Below, piece after piece: positions 26,601 to 34,083 of a stretch of DNA of 64,000 nt. Both the position numbers and the translations under genes were made by a program. The notes below the pieces were generated by a model that worked only from the letters and a program-made list of their open reading frames with translations, was not told the origin of the DNA and searched no databases. Location of the stretch: the NCBI GenBank assembly GCA_020634935.1, contig JACKAT010000005.1, forward strand, positions 1-64,000, written 5' to 3'. Positions within the stretch are counted from its first letter, which is position 1. The number at the start of each line of letters is the position of its first letter. The DNA comes from Anaerolineales bacterium. Lineage in GTDB: Bacteria; Chloroflexota; Anaerolineae; 4572-78; J111.

Positions 26601-26833
26601 GCCTTGACATTTTACTCGAACGGCGCGACGGTCAGGTAATTACGATTATAGAAGACAATGGCGTCGGCTTTGACCCTGAGGAAGCTAAGCGGAGAGGTCG
26701 CCTTGGTATTTTAGGCATTAGAGAACGGACTGAAATGCTAAACGGTACTTTAACCGTAGAAAGCACAATTGGTACTGGCACAACAATTTACGTAGAGGTT
26801 CCTTATGACAACTCAGATTCTAATAGCGGATGA
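23618..26833 (+). CDS. soluble multi-GAF/PAS sensor histidine kinase, NarL/DegS type (1,071 aa)
   Basis: N-terminal coiled coil (about 8-45). Then GAF (55-205), PAS (about 228-350), GAF (365-500), GAF (515-677) and GAF (688-840). A HisKA_3 dimerisation domain follows with the phospho-acceptor His875 in ERRNIARELHDEAGQAL, then HATPase_c (about 970-1065) with NVARHA and DNGVGFD motifs. There are no membrane helices, so it senses cytoplasmic ligands. HisKA_3 kinases pair with LuxR-type regulators, and exactly such a gene overlaps its 3' end by 29 bases. The ligands of the GAF domains are unknown. Confidence 0.93.
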   Translation: MSDKHKTKAQLVNELAQMRQRVSELEDLTVKYRHQETELTMQLGGKQRQLIESLHQAGNVLSSSLNYATVLDYTLEQLSQFIPHNAACIMLAEGDAAQIFRWHGYTWSETKNAVSSLIFNINDIPPLKQVRQSWQAIVLSVVEEGDLWLHQLGDDWIRSHLTAPIVIRDQVIGFINVDSNKPGFYSQLDADRLQLFIDQAAISLTNAQIYDQARRESAQRLAVLRKERNFVSAVLNTVGALVMVITPQGRVLRFNRACEQTTGYSLDDIRGQYFWDIFLSATDKKRIKQGFETLHMTGLPYEYESTWLTKDRRSRIIAWVNTILLDDEGRTEYVISTGTDITERRQLEDRLAAIHQLGRELNLLRDETAICKNALDTVSFLLQIKSSGYGVLDKATNKLIYQYYPRRGIPEVIELNLPLAHDERLDLLKSLRGYDHATMEDTQPSLSILAANPNPSWLLASMKVRERTIGVIDVECQPPHHFSENDRRLLQTLADQTAVALENARLYRETQQRVDELTTLTMISQAITSTLKIEETLTIITDHTIRLLNATAASVVLVDQTRGDMWFNAASGGLSDFVKGRRLPAGQGIVGWVIQRSESALVPDVSQDPRFFGKIDQQTGFKTRSVICVPLQSGSLTTGAIEVMNKIDGTFTVEDLRLLTWLATPASIAIENARLFEAERSARKQAEILREATSTLTSTLDLDKVLNDILVHLEHVVPYDHAFVFLHREDDWLHIVGERGQTAMTQGVGHRHSTDNAIYQEIRKTAHPVILADAQTDRHFQTWNSTDKVRGWMGVPLIVQNRVIGCLTLNSRHVNAYDQVEAYLAQAFANQAAVAIQNAQLFQQVRTGHNQLQSLSRRLVEVQETERRNIARELHDEAGQALTSLMVGLRLLEGEKDCPEAIVERSVELRRVTNDVSENLHRLAINLRPASLDYLGLVAALRQYLENFGRQHEIPIHFEPVGFDDQRLPSSIETNLYRIVQEALTNVARHAQATRLDILLERRDGQVITIIEDNGVGFDPEEAKRRGRLGILGIRERTEMLNGTLTVESTIGTGTTIYVEVPYDNSDSNSG

Positions 26834-27479
26834 TCAAGGCTTACTAAGAGCCGGCCTACGGGCTTTACTAAGCAACGAACCCGATCTCAATGTGATCGGG
26901 GAGGCGGAGAACGGCGCAACTGTCCTGAAACTGGCCAGGGAATTGTCGCCGGAGGTGATCCTATTGGACATTAGCATGCCCGAACTGGATGGGATCGAAG
27001 CCACCAAACGATTGAAAGATATTCTTCCAGACGCTAAAGTGCTCATCATTACTGTCCACGAGGACGAAAGCCTGCTGCAAGAGGCCATTCGGGCCGGAGC
27101 CGCCGGCTACATCGTCAAACGGGCGGTCGAGTCTGAACTGATCGACGCCATTCGCGCCGTCCGCCGGGGCGATATGTATATTCACCCGACGATGACCCGA
27201 GCTTTCCTAAAAGACTTTTCCACCACCGGCCGCGCACCTTCAGTCGTTGAACCACCGGTCAAAAAAATGTTAGATCAACCGGTAGAAGATCTCACCCCCC
27301 GCGAACTGGATGTCTTGCGCCTGATCGCTAAGGGCTGCACCAATCGCCAAATGGCGGAAGAGTTAACTATCAGCGTGCGCACCGTAGAAGGACACCGGGC
27401 CAATTTGATGGGTAAATTGAACCTGCAAGGACGGGTGGAATTGGTGCGCTACGCCCGAGAGCATAACCTGGTTGAATAG
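26805..27479 (+). CDS. NarL/FixJ-family response regulator (224 aa)
   Basis: Receiver domain (about 1-120) with the acidic pair D9/D10, phospho-acceptor Asp55 in ILLDISMPELDG, and Lys in GYIVKR. A LuxR-type helix-turn-helix follows (about 160-222): LTPRELDVLRLIAKGCTNRQMAEELTIS, then VRTVEGHRANLMGKL. It overlaps the end of the preceding histidine kinase gene by 29 bases, so the two are almost certainly co-translated partners. DNA targets are not identified. The unusual perfect palindrome at 27522-27535, downstream of this gene, is one candidate site. Confidence 0.95.
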   Translation: MTTQILIADDQGLLRAGLRALLSNEPDLNVIGEAENGATVLKLARELSPEVILLDISMPELDGIEATKRLKDILPDAKVLIITVHEDESLLQEAIRAGAAGYIVKRAVESELIDAIRAVRRGDMYIHPTMTRAFLKDFSTTGRAPSVVEPPVKKMLDQPVEDLTPRELDVLRLIAKGCTNRQMAEELTISVRTVEGHRANLMGKLNLQGRVELVRYAREHNLVE

Positions 27480-27521
27480 ACACAGCACCTGATCCCTAAT
27501 TGATAACTCATAACTGCTACC

Positions 27522-27577
27522 AAACTACGTAGTTTATACGTGATTCAGTTCGCTGCTCATTCTTGGCTACGTATAAT
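27522..27577 (+). promoter_or_regulatory. perfect 14-bp palindrome plus -10 box upstream of a small operon
   Basis: AAACTACGTAGTTT at 27522-27535 is a perfect palindrome. A second CTACGTA core lies at 27568-27574, overlapping TATAAT at 27572-27577. The -35 region is poor (TTCGCT), as expected for an activated promoter. Together they look like a regulator-binding site and promoter for the genes at 27716 and 27908. Confidence 0.45.
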
Positions 27578-27715
27578 AAACCCGCATATTTTACGCTTCA
27601 TAAAGAACAGTCATGCGCGTATACTAAAAATATTCATCTTTATCTTTTACCCTCGTTTTCGTTGAATTTTACAAAAAAATAGGCTTTTATTCTTCCTTTG
27701 GAGAGGAGGTCCAGT

Positions 27716-27892
27716 ATGAATAGAGGTACTGGCAATGTGCGTCAATCGCTCATTATTGGGGTAACCGAATGGCTTTTTACCGTTTTTGTCGGCTATCGTA
27801 GCGAAGGAGTTATCTTCTACATCCGTTTTCTTGTCCTTTTACCTTTACTTCTATATTTATTCATCATCGGCGTTCAAGCCGCTTTTGATTGA
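27716..27892 (+). CDS. small membrane protein (58 aa)
   Basis: Starts at ATG 27716, because GAGAGGAGG at 27701-27709 is an almost perfect ribosome site six bases upstream. A longer in-frame TTG start at 27698 would swallow that site. The protein has a polar N-terminus, a hydrophobic segment (about 11-26) and a clear membrane helix (about 32-53) rich in Leu/Ile/Phe, ending QAAFD. I recognise no family. It lies 15 bases before the pseudo-receiver gene and shares its terminator, so the two form an operon. Confidence 0.65.
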   Translation: MNRGTGNVRQSLIIGVTEWLFTVFVGYRSEGVIFYIRFLVLLPLLLYLFIIGVQAAFD

Positions 27893-27907
27893 CCAGGAGC
27901 ACCACCT

Positions 27908-28345
27908 ATGAGATCTCTGACTATCTTTTTATGCGGCAGCAATGCCACCACCTTAAAGCACATCGCCCGAAAGCTGGCTGTCGAAGGCGTCACGGTCCAA
28001 GTTACTACTGACCTCATCGACTGTGTGCGCCTCTCTGATCAGAGAATTGATCTGCTTCTAGTCGAATTGGACGGACTGTATGGACATCTACTGGGGTTAC
28101 TCCCCACCCTCCGTCGTAATGCACCCAACCTACCCATCGTTGGCCTCTTTACCCATTCTGAAATCGATCCTCTTATAACCGGGCTGGCTTATAGTTTAGA
28201 ATTGGATGATTATTGGTTTGAAATTCCTTGCCTGGAACAGTTGCATATCCGCTTTCCTCAATACGAAACTAAATCATCCATCTTAGTCAACTCTTTCGCC
28301 GCCTTGGAAAAACAATTCCGGGTAGTTTTGAGGTCTCAAGCTTGA
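27908..28345 (+). CDS. degenerate receiver-like (pseudo-receiver) protein (145 aa)
   Basis: Length and hydrophobic pattern fit a CheY-like receiver, but the active site is missing. Strand 1 (LTIFLCGSN) has no acidic pair. The position of the phospho-Asp is Glu in DLLLVELDG, the Thr/Ser strand is LPIVGLFTH, and the position of the conserved Lys-Pro is Glu-Ile-Pro in DYWFEIP. The Glu at the phosphorylation site could mimic the active state. ATG is preceded by AGGAG. It is co-transcribed with the small membrane protein upstream. This could also be an unrelated Rossmann-like fold, since similarity is only by pattern. Confidence 0.6.
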   Translation: MRSLTIFLCGSNATTLKHIARKLAVEGVTVQVTTDLIDCVRLSDQRIDLLLVELDGLYGHLLGLLPTLRRNAPNLPIVGLFTHSEIDPLITGLAYSLELDDYWFEIPCLEQLHIRFPQYETKSSILVNSFAALEKQFRVVLRSQA

Positions 28346-28351
28346 ATCAAT

Positions 28352-28383
28352 AAAGCCGCCCTCGGTTCGAGGTGCGGCTTTTT
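28352..28383. terminator. bidirectional intrinsic terminator between convergent genes
   Basis: AAAGCCGC (28352-28359) pairs with GCGGCTTT (28374-28381), and the inner CCTCG pairs with CGAGG around a three-base loop. Plus-strand T-run to 28383. The minus strand also ends in TTTATT. Confidence 0.9.
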
Positions 28384-28417
28384 AAGTTTATGAAACCAAG
28401 ACCTATATCGGGGTCAA

Positions 28418-29623
28418 TTATGACTCACTAAAGATAATAAAATCCCATACCCACTGCTCCGGGTCGGCGGAATAGGACAACGGAACGACCGGCGAAAGGG
28501 GGGTACCCGCGCTGTCGGCCACATAGATATTCCATACCCCGTCAGAAAAGGTACCCGGCTCGAACTTGACATTACCAAATTTCACATAATCACAATCAAG
28601 GCAGTTGGTTGCGCTCCAATGCCAATCACTAGGAGCGCTTTCGATATGAATCCCGGATGAGTGATCGCCCACAATTTTCAGCCCGCCGATAGGCACGTTA
28701 CTGGCCGTAACAATAGCCACATAAATGACAATGGCCTGATAATTTGTCCGCTGAAAGGCCCGATTCCCCTGCTCTTTGACCGTAAAACGGAAAGAGGGAG
28801 CCGGCGTATCCGTTGGGGCGGGAGTCTCAGTCGGCGGGGCCGCCGCAGCCACTTGCACTGGCACCTGATTCTGAGACTGTACCACCGCTTGAGTCGGCGG
28901 CGGTGGTGGAGTAGGGGGTACGGCCGTGTCTGTTGGTAGCAGCGCCGGCGTATCTGACGGCAACGGGGCTGGGCTGGGAGTCAGAGTCGGCACCGGAGTG
29001 GGTATTTCGGTAGGAACTTTGTGGGGGCTGGGCAGATCGGGATTTTCGATAACCGCAACCTCTACACCGGCTTGCGGCTCTTCTATCACTGGCTCTGGGT
29101 TGGGGTTGTTAGGGTCGAGGGTAGGGGTGAAGGTGGGCCGCAGCGTTGGTTGAACATTAAGAACCGATCCTACCTGAGCCAGCGCCGCCTCTTGATCACC
29201 CCGATTAACCTGGGTGTATACGGCAAAAATGACCGTGCCGAACAAAAAAATCATACCGATGAAGGCAATCGTGGCGATCAAATCGATGGTGGCCTGCGAT
29301 AAACCTAAAAAACCCCCCTTCTTAGCTTTCGGTTTAGCAACCGGAGTCTTTTTGTTAACCGTCTTCGCTTTAAGACTCTTCTGGGGGGACCGCTGTGATT
29401 TTGGAGCGGCTTTGACCTTACTCTTAGATTTAGCTTTGGCACTGTGGTTAACCGGGCGGGCCGGGCGGGTCAAGTCAGCCTCAAGCATGCGGCGCAGTTC
29501 AGCCTCAAGCTGGTTGATCTCGGCCACAATCTGATACGGCGTATTGGGTCCATAGTAAGCCTGGTAGCGCCGCAGCGTCTCAAGCCGATATATTTTTTGC
29601 TGGACGTGATAATCTATCGACAC
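28418..29623 (-). CDS. single-pass membrane protein with Pro/Thr stalk and C-terminal beta domain (401 aa)
   Basis: An N-terminal cytoplasmic part (about 1-50) is predicted helical and Tyr/Arg/Leu-rich. A strongly basic Lys/Ala/Ser linker (about 60-105) follows, then one membrane helix (about 111-137: TIDLIATIAFIGMIFLFGTV). A long extracellular Pro/Thr/Glu stalk (about 155-285) and a C-terminal domain of about 115 residues complete the protein. The last domain is beta-sandwich-like with a CLDC motif, DGVWNIYVADSAG and a Trp-rich end. I do not recognise the end domain. This layout (cytoplasmic coil, basic linker, helix, stalk, Ig-like end) is typical of Chloroflexota surface proteins. The basic linker could bind nucleic acid or the membrane surface. 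Confidence 0.75.
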   Translation of the reverse strand: MSIDYHVQQKIYRLETLRRYQAYYGPNTPYQIVAEINQLEAELRRMLEADLTRPARPVNHSAKAKSKSKVKAAPKSQRSPQKSLKAKTVNKKTPVAKPKAKKGGFLGLSQATIDLIATIAFIGMIFLFGTVIFAVYTQVNRGDQEAALAQVGSVLNVQPTLRPTFTPTLDPNNPNPEPVIEEPQAGVEVAVIENPDLPSPHKVPTEIPTPVPTLTPSPAPLPSDTPALLPTDTAVPPTPPPPPTQAVVQSQNQVPVQVAAAAPPTETPAPTDTPAPSFRFTVKEQGNRAFQRTNYQAIVIYVAIVTASNVPIGGLKIVGDHSSGIHIESAPSDWHWSATNCLDCDYVKFGNVKFEPGTFSDGVWNIYVADSAGTPLSPVVPLSYSADPEQWVWDFIIFSES

Positions 29624-29810
29624 GATGAATGTTCGCTTGATAAGTTAACATAAACTACTATTACTATCTTATCACAAATATTTATAAAAGCAACCTCAAC
29701 GACTCTTTTTTAAGGAAAGATACTAGATATAGTATAACATGCTATATAATAGCTCAATATACAGTAGGGTTATTCCCCTTTTTATCCGGCCCCACCCAAT
29801 GGCCGGAATC

Positions 29811-29839
29811 TTGAAATTTTCAAAATTTCCTGATACTAT
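29811..29839 (+). promoter_or_regulatory. strong sigma-70 promoter of the MFS transporter gene
   Basis: TTGAAA (29811-29816), exactly 17 bases, TACTAT (29834-29839), with TGA giving an extended -10. A start near 29846 gives a 42-base leader. The rest of the divergent spacer (29624-29810) is AT-rich and probably carries the promoter of the minus-strand stalk protein. Confidence 0.65.
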
Positions 29840-29887
29840 CTTGGTCTTATACCTCAAGCTGTTCATTCAACCAGAAAATTGACACTT

Positions 29888-31150
29888 ATGAGCATCCCTC
29901 TCGTCGACAAATATATCGATCTGGTCAGTACCAATCGGGATTTCCGTTATCTCTGGTTTAGTCAGATTATCAGTCTGCTGGGCGATTGGTTTAATTTAAT
30001 TGCCTCGGCTACCTTGGTGGCCGGGCTGTCAGGATCTGGATTGGCCTTTAGCGGCTTGTTTTTAGCCCGACTACTGCCGCCGTTCATTCTTGGGCCGGCG
30101 GCCGGCGTTCTGGCCGATCGGTTTGATCGCCGCCAGATTTTGATTGTCAGTGATCTACTGCGCTGCGTGGTGGTGCTGGGCTTTCTCTTTATCCGTTCCA
30201 AAGAGGATATCTGGCTGATTTATGTATTGACCACCCTCCAGATTAGCATCGGCGCCTTTTTCGAACCCACACGGTCGGCGGTTTTGCCCGGCCTGGTTAG
30301 CCGGAAAGACCTCATTACTGCCAACGCCCTGGCTGGAGCCACATGGAGCAGCATGCTGGCGTTGGGCGCCGCCGCCGGAGGTGCGGTCACAACTCTGTTT
30401 GGCACGACCAGCGCCTTTATGATCGATGCCGCCAGCTATCTCATTTCAGCTTACCTCATCACCCGGATCGTTTTTCCACCGAAAGAGGAGCTGACGGAGT
30501 CGAGGGGCGCAACCAACAAGGGCTGGCAAACATTTGTCGATGGGCTGCAATATCTGTGGCAGCGGCCGGCCATCCTGGTAGTGACCTTGCTGAAAGCCTC
30601 CAGCGCCATTACCTATGGCAGTATCGATATTGTCCAGGTTTCATTTGCCAATGTCTTTCCGTTATGGGATAGTAAGGCCGCAACACTGGGCCTGATCTAT
30701 TTTGTGATTGGCCTGGGTACCGGTTTCGGGCCGATTTTGGCTCAACGTTTTACCAAAGAACAGTTATGGCCAATGTATCGGGCTATTTTAGTAGCTTATG
30801 GGTTAATGGTCACCGGTTATCTGCTGCTGGGGTGGGGGCCATTGTTAACCATTATCTTAATGGGAACCTTCATCCGAACCATCGGTACCGGTATCAACTG
30901 GGTCTACTCTTCATCGTTACTGCAAATGAGCGTTCCCAATAATTTTCTGGGGCGGATTTTTGCCTTCGACCTGGCGATGACAACCCTGGCTGCTTCGACC
31001 TCAACCTTATGGGCTGGCTGGGCCAAAGATACGCTGGCTTTCTCGCCTCACCAAATTGCCCTGGTTATGGCCGGTGTTAGCCTGATGATGGGGCTAAGCT
31101 GGTTAATTTATCTATCCAGTTACGCCAAAAGATCGCGGCCATCACTGTAA
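29888..31150 (+). CDS. MFS transporter, MFS_3/EntS-like (420 aa)
   Basis: Twelve-helix major facilitator. Motif A between helices 2 and 3 is GVLADRFDRRQILI. Starts such as RDFRYLWFSQIISLLGDWFNLIA are typical of the MFS_3 (enterobactin exporter-like) group, often drug or siderophore exporters. ATG 29888 is preferred over an in-frame TTG at 29879. Neither has a clear ribosome site. It is monocistronic with its own promoter. Substrate unknown. Confidence 0.9.
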   Translation: MSIPLVDKYIDLVSTNRDFRYLWFSQIISLLGDWFNLIASATLVAGLSGSGLAFSGLFLARLLPPFILGPAAGVLADRFDRRQILIVSDLLRCVVVLGFLFIRSKEDIWLIYVLTTLQISIGAFFEPTRSAVLPGLVSRKDLITANALAGATWSSMLALGAAAGGAVTTLFGTTSAFMIDAASYLISAYLITRIVFPPKEELTESRGATNKGWQTFVDGLQYLWQRPAILVVTLLKASSAITYGSIDIVQVSFANVFPLWDSKAATLGLIYFVIGLGTGFGPILAQRFTKEQLWPMYRAILVAYGLMVTGYLLLGWGPLLTIILMGTFIRTIGTGINWVYSSSLLQMSVPNNFLGRIFAFDLAMTTLAASTSTLWAGWAKDTLAFSPHQIALVMAGVSLMMGLSWLIYLSSYAKRSRPSL

Positions 31151-31175
31151 GCCATTCGATAGCTAGAAAATCCTG

Positions 31176-31204
31176 TTGCCCATGGGCTCTAACCGTGCTA
31201 TACT
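31176..31204 (+). promoter_or_regulatory. sigma-70 promoter at the head of the signalling cluster
   Basis: TTGCCC (31176-31181), 17-base spacer, TATACT (31199-31204). A start near 31211 gives a leader of about 45 bases to the ATG at 31256, which has AAAGG about nine bases upstream. Confidence 0.65.
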
Positions 31205-31255
31205 TGGTATAACCTTAAGTTGACCGGTACAGCACTTTAAATTAAAGGCAAAATA

Positions 31256-34030
31256 ATGCAAACAGACTCAAGACCCAACCCGACATCCTCAGACGGCATT
31301 ATCAAGCCCACTCGCATTACGCTGGTTGACGGCGATCAACCACTTTTGCAGCCGTTATACCAGGCTCTGAAACAACAAGGTTACCAACCTCATCTGTTTC
31401 ATCAGGCTGACGAAGCCTTAGTCCATCTCTCTAAAACCGATATTCTTCTGCTCGATGTTTCGGTAGCCCAGCAGCCTAAATCAAGCAAATTTATCAAAGT
31501 ACCGACTATTCTGGTTTTAAGCGCTCAAGAGGGCGATCAGCTGCCGCCGTGGCTGCAGGTCCGCCACGTTTTTTTGCTGAGTCCGCTGCAAGACCCGCAA
31601 ACGTTAGTGGCTCGACTGGCCGACTATCTACCGCCGCGCACCCCGGATTTCGATATCGCCGCCTATAACAGCCAGCATCTAGCGCTGCTATTTGGCATCA
31701 CCCAATTTCTGAGCGGTCACCTGAATATTAATGATTTATTCGAGCGGATTCTGGCCCTGACCCCTTACCTGGGAGCTCAATTTTCAGCCTTGCTGGTTTT
31801 GGAGGATGAGGAGATTATCTACTACCGCTCCACCCAACCAGGCCGCGAAGAGTTAACCGGCCCGGCCGGTCGACGTTTTGCCCGGCGGCTGCTTGAGGAC
31901 GGACTGGAAGGCTGGACCTTACAGCACCATCAAGCGGCAGTTGTCCTCGATACCCAAAACGATCCTCGCTGGTTCAAGGCGCCCTACCTGCCCGATCATG
32001 CACACTGCGTTGCGGTGATGCCGTTCAATATTAGCCGGGTTAAGGCGCAGGGGGCCTATCTGATCGGCCATCGCGATGCCCTTTGCTTTAGTGAAGCGGA
32101 TATTCCCTTGCTGCAAGCCGCCACCAATCAAATTAGTTTGGCCATTGAAAACGCCATGCTGTTCAAAAACCAGACGCAACGCTCGATGCAGTTGGCACTG
32201 ATTAACCAGGTCAGCCAGGCAGCTACTTCAATCCTTAATCTGGATGTCATGCTGAGAACCGTCGTGCAAGCGATCCGGCGCAGTTTGGCTTGTTACAGCG
32301 TGGCGATTCACCTTTACAACCAAAAAACGAACTTGGTCGAACTCAAAGCCAGAGACGCCCTCGATCGACCCCGCTATCGAGCGCCTGATCAGCCACCGCT
32401 GACCGTTACGCATGAACTCAAGCAGGGGCTAATCGGCTGGGCCATCGCCACCAACCAAACTGTGCTAGCCAACGATGTGGCTCGAGAAACCCGCTACGTG
32501 CCCGATGATGCCAATAAAGAGATCCGATCGCAGGTGTGTGTGCCGATCACATTGGGGATCAAAACCATTGGTGTGTTAGATTTGCAAAGCGCCCAGCTCG
32601 AAGCGTTTAACAAATATCATGTCGATGCGCTTAAGACCCTGGCCGATCAACTGGCGATTGCCATCGAAAATGCCCGTCTTTATGACGAAATCAATCAGCG
32701 TGTTCAAGAGCTAAAATCGTTGAACGAAATTGGGCAGGCTGTAACCTCTACCCTCAATTTAAAGGAAACGTTGACCCTAATCACCGATCAAACCACCCGG
32801 CTGATGGAAGTGGCTGCGGCCTCCGTTGCCCTCCGCGATGAATCGGGCCAGGAGATCTGGTTTGCAGCGGCGTCCGGCGAAGGCTCAGCGGCCGCCATCG
32901 GGCTGAGGATGGCTTACGGTCAGGGAATTGCCGGCTGGGTCGTTAGCCACGGTAAACCAGTAATTGTGCCGGATGTACGCGTTGACCGGCGCTTCTTTGC
33001 CGAGGTCGATAAACAAAGCGGTTTTACCACCAAATCAATTTTATGCGTGCCGCTCATCACTAAGGGACACACCATCGGCGCCATAGAAGTGATGAACAAA
33101 CAGCACGGCACGTTTAATCAAGAGGACTTAGCGTTGCTGCAAGCTCTGGCTGCGCCGGCAGCGACGGCCATTGAAAATGCCCAATTGTATGAAAAAGAAC
33201 GCGAAACGATCAACCGCCTGGCCGAAACGCAATACCAACTGGTTCAGAGCGCCAAGCTGGCCGCGGTCGGTGAGTTGGCAGCCGGCGTCGCCCACGAAAT
33301 CAACAACCCCTTGACCGCAATCATCGGTTTGACCGGTGTTTTGCAAGATACCCTACCCGCTCTGTTGCCGGATCAGCCTGAAGTCACCGAAGATTTGCAA
33401 ATGGTTTACGAGGAAGCCCGACGGGCCCGAGATATTGTGCGTCACCTGCTTGACTTTGCCCGAGCCGAGCCGCCCAAACTGCTGCCCACCGACTTCAACC
33501 AACTTATTGACGACGCCATTTTCCTGGTCTACACCAAAAACCTCAGCCAAAAGATCAAACTGCGCAAATCCCTGTCCGACCTACCGGAGATATGGTTAGA
33601 CGCCAACCAGATTAAACAGGTGCTGGTCAATCTATTGAATAACGCCGTCCAGGCAATGCTCGAAACCGATCAGCCGGCGGTGTTAACGGTGACAACCCAA
33701 TATCAATTAGGAAACGGAGCGCAGTCTCATCATTCTCCAACGATTGTCTGCACTATCAGCGATACAGGCGCGGGCATTCATCCGGACCATCTCGACAAAA
33801 TTTTTGATCCCTTCTTTACCACTAAGGAAGTGGGCGAAGGCACAGGCTTAGGATTATCCATCAGTTACAAAATTATCGAAAAACACGGCGGCACAATCGA
33901 AGTGGCCAGTATGCTTCAGCAAGGCACAACCTTTATGCTTACGCTGCCTGTTACTCAGGCCCCCGGCGGCGCCCCCAACAGTGACAGTATTTTAACCAAA
34001 CCGGTTGAAATAAAAGTTTTGCTCAAATGA
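31256..34030 (+). CDS. receiver-like/GAF sensor histidine kinase, NtrB type (924 aa)
   Basis: Residues about 18-128 form a degenerate receiver: an acidic strand 1 (TLVDGDQ) and a possible phospho-Asp in DILLLDVS, but Ser-Pro where Lys-Pro is expected (LLSPL). Three GAF domains follow (about 139-302, 313-475, 485-645). Then HisKA with His680 in GELAAGVAHEINNPLTAI, and HATPase_c (about 785-900) with DTGAGI and GTGLGLSISYKI motifs. The 'HEINNPL' box is typical of NtrB-like kinases. No membrane helix. Its stop overlaps an alternative ATG of the next kinase gene, and the pair plus the OmpR-type regulator at 36029 look like one unit. Confidence 0.92.
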   Translation: MQTDSRPNPTSSDGIIKPTRITLVDGDQPLLQPLYQALKQQGYQPHLFHQADEALVHLSKTDILLLDVSVAQQPKSSKFIKVPTILVLSAQEGDQLPPWLQVRHVFLLSPLQDPQTLVARLADYLPPRTPDFDIAAYNSQHLALLFGITQFLSGHLNINDLFERILALTPYLGAQFSALLVLEDEEIIYYRSTQPGREELTGPAGRRFARRLLEDGLEGWTLQHHQAAVVLDTQNDPRWFKAPYLPDHAHCVAVMPFNISRVKAQGAYLIGHRDALCFSEADIPLLQAATNQISLAIENAMLFKNQTQRSMQLALINQVSQAATSILNLDVMLRTVVQAIRRSLACYSVAIHLYNQKTNLVELKARDALDRPRYRAPDQPPLTVTHELKQGLIGWAIATNQTVLANDVARETRYVPDDANKEIRSQVCVPITLGIKTIGVLDLQSAQLEAFNKYHVDALKTLADQLAIAIENARLYDEINQRVQELKSLNEIGQAVTSTLNLKETLTLITDQTTRLMEVAAASVALRDESGQEIWFAAASGEGSAAAIGLRMAYGQGIAGWVVSHGKPVIVPDVRVDRRFFAEVDKQSGFTTKSILCVPLITKGHTIGAIEVMNKQHGTFNQEDLALLQALAAPAATAIENAQLYEKERETINRLAETQYQLVQSAKLAAVGELAAGVAHEINNPLTAIIGLTGVLQDTLPALLPDQPEVTEDLQMVYEEARRARDIVRHLLDFARAEPPKLLPTDFNQLIDDAIFLVYTKNLSQKIKLRKSLSDLPEIWLDANQIKQVLVNLLNNAVQAMLETDQPAVLTVTTQYQLGNGAQSHHSPTIVCTISDTGAGIHPDHLDKIFDPFFTTKEVGEGTGLGLSISYKIIEKHGGTIEVASMLQQGTTFMLTLPVTQAPGGAPNSDSILTKPVEIKVLLK

Positions 34031-34083
34031 GGCCGCATGTAGATCGGCAGGCTGTTAATCCAGTTAATAAAGGATATCGCCTC

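Noticed and set aside
27698..27715. TTG start of the small membrane protein
   Set aside because: The region contains the ribosome site GAGAGGAGG for the ATG at 27716.
34027..34083. Upstream ATG overlapping the previous kinase stop as start of the receiver-GAF-PAS kinase
   Set aside because: No ribosome site, and the extra 19 residues lie outside the receiver fold. ATG 34084 has AAAGGA at proper spacing.
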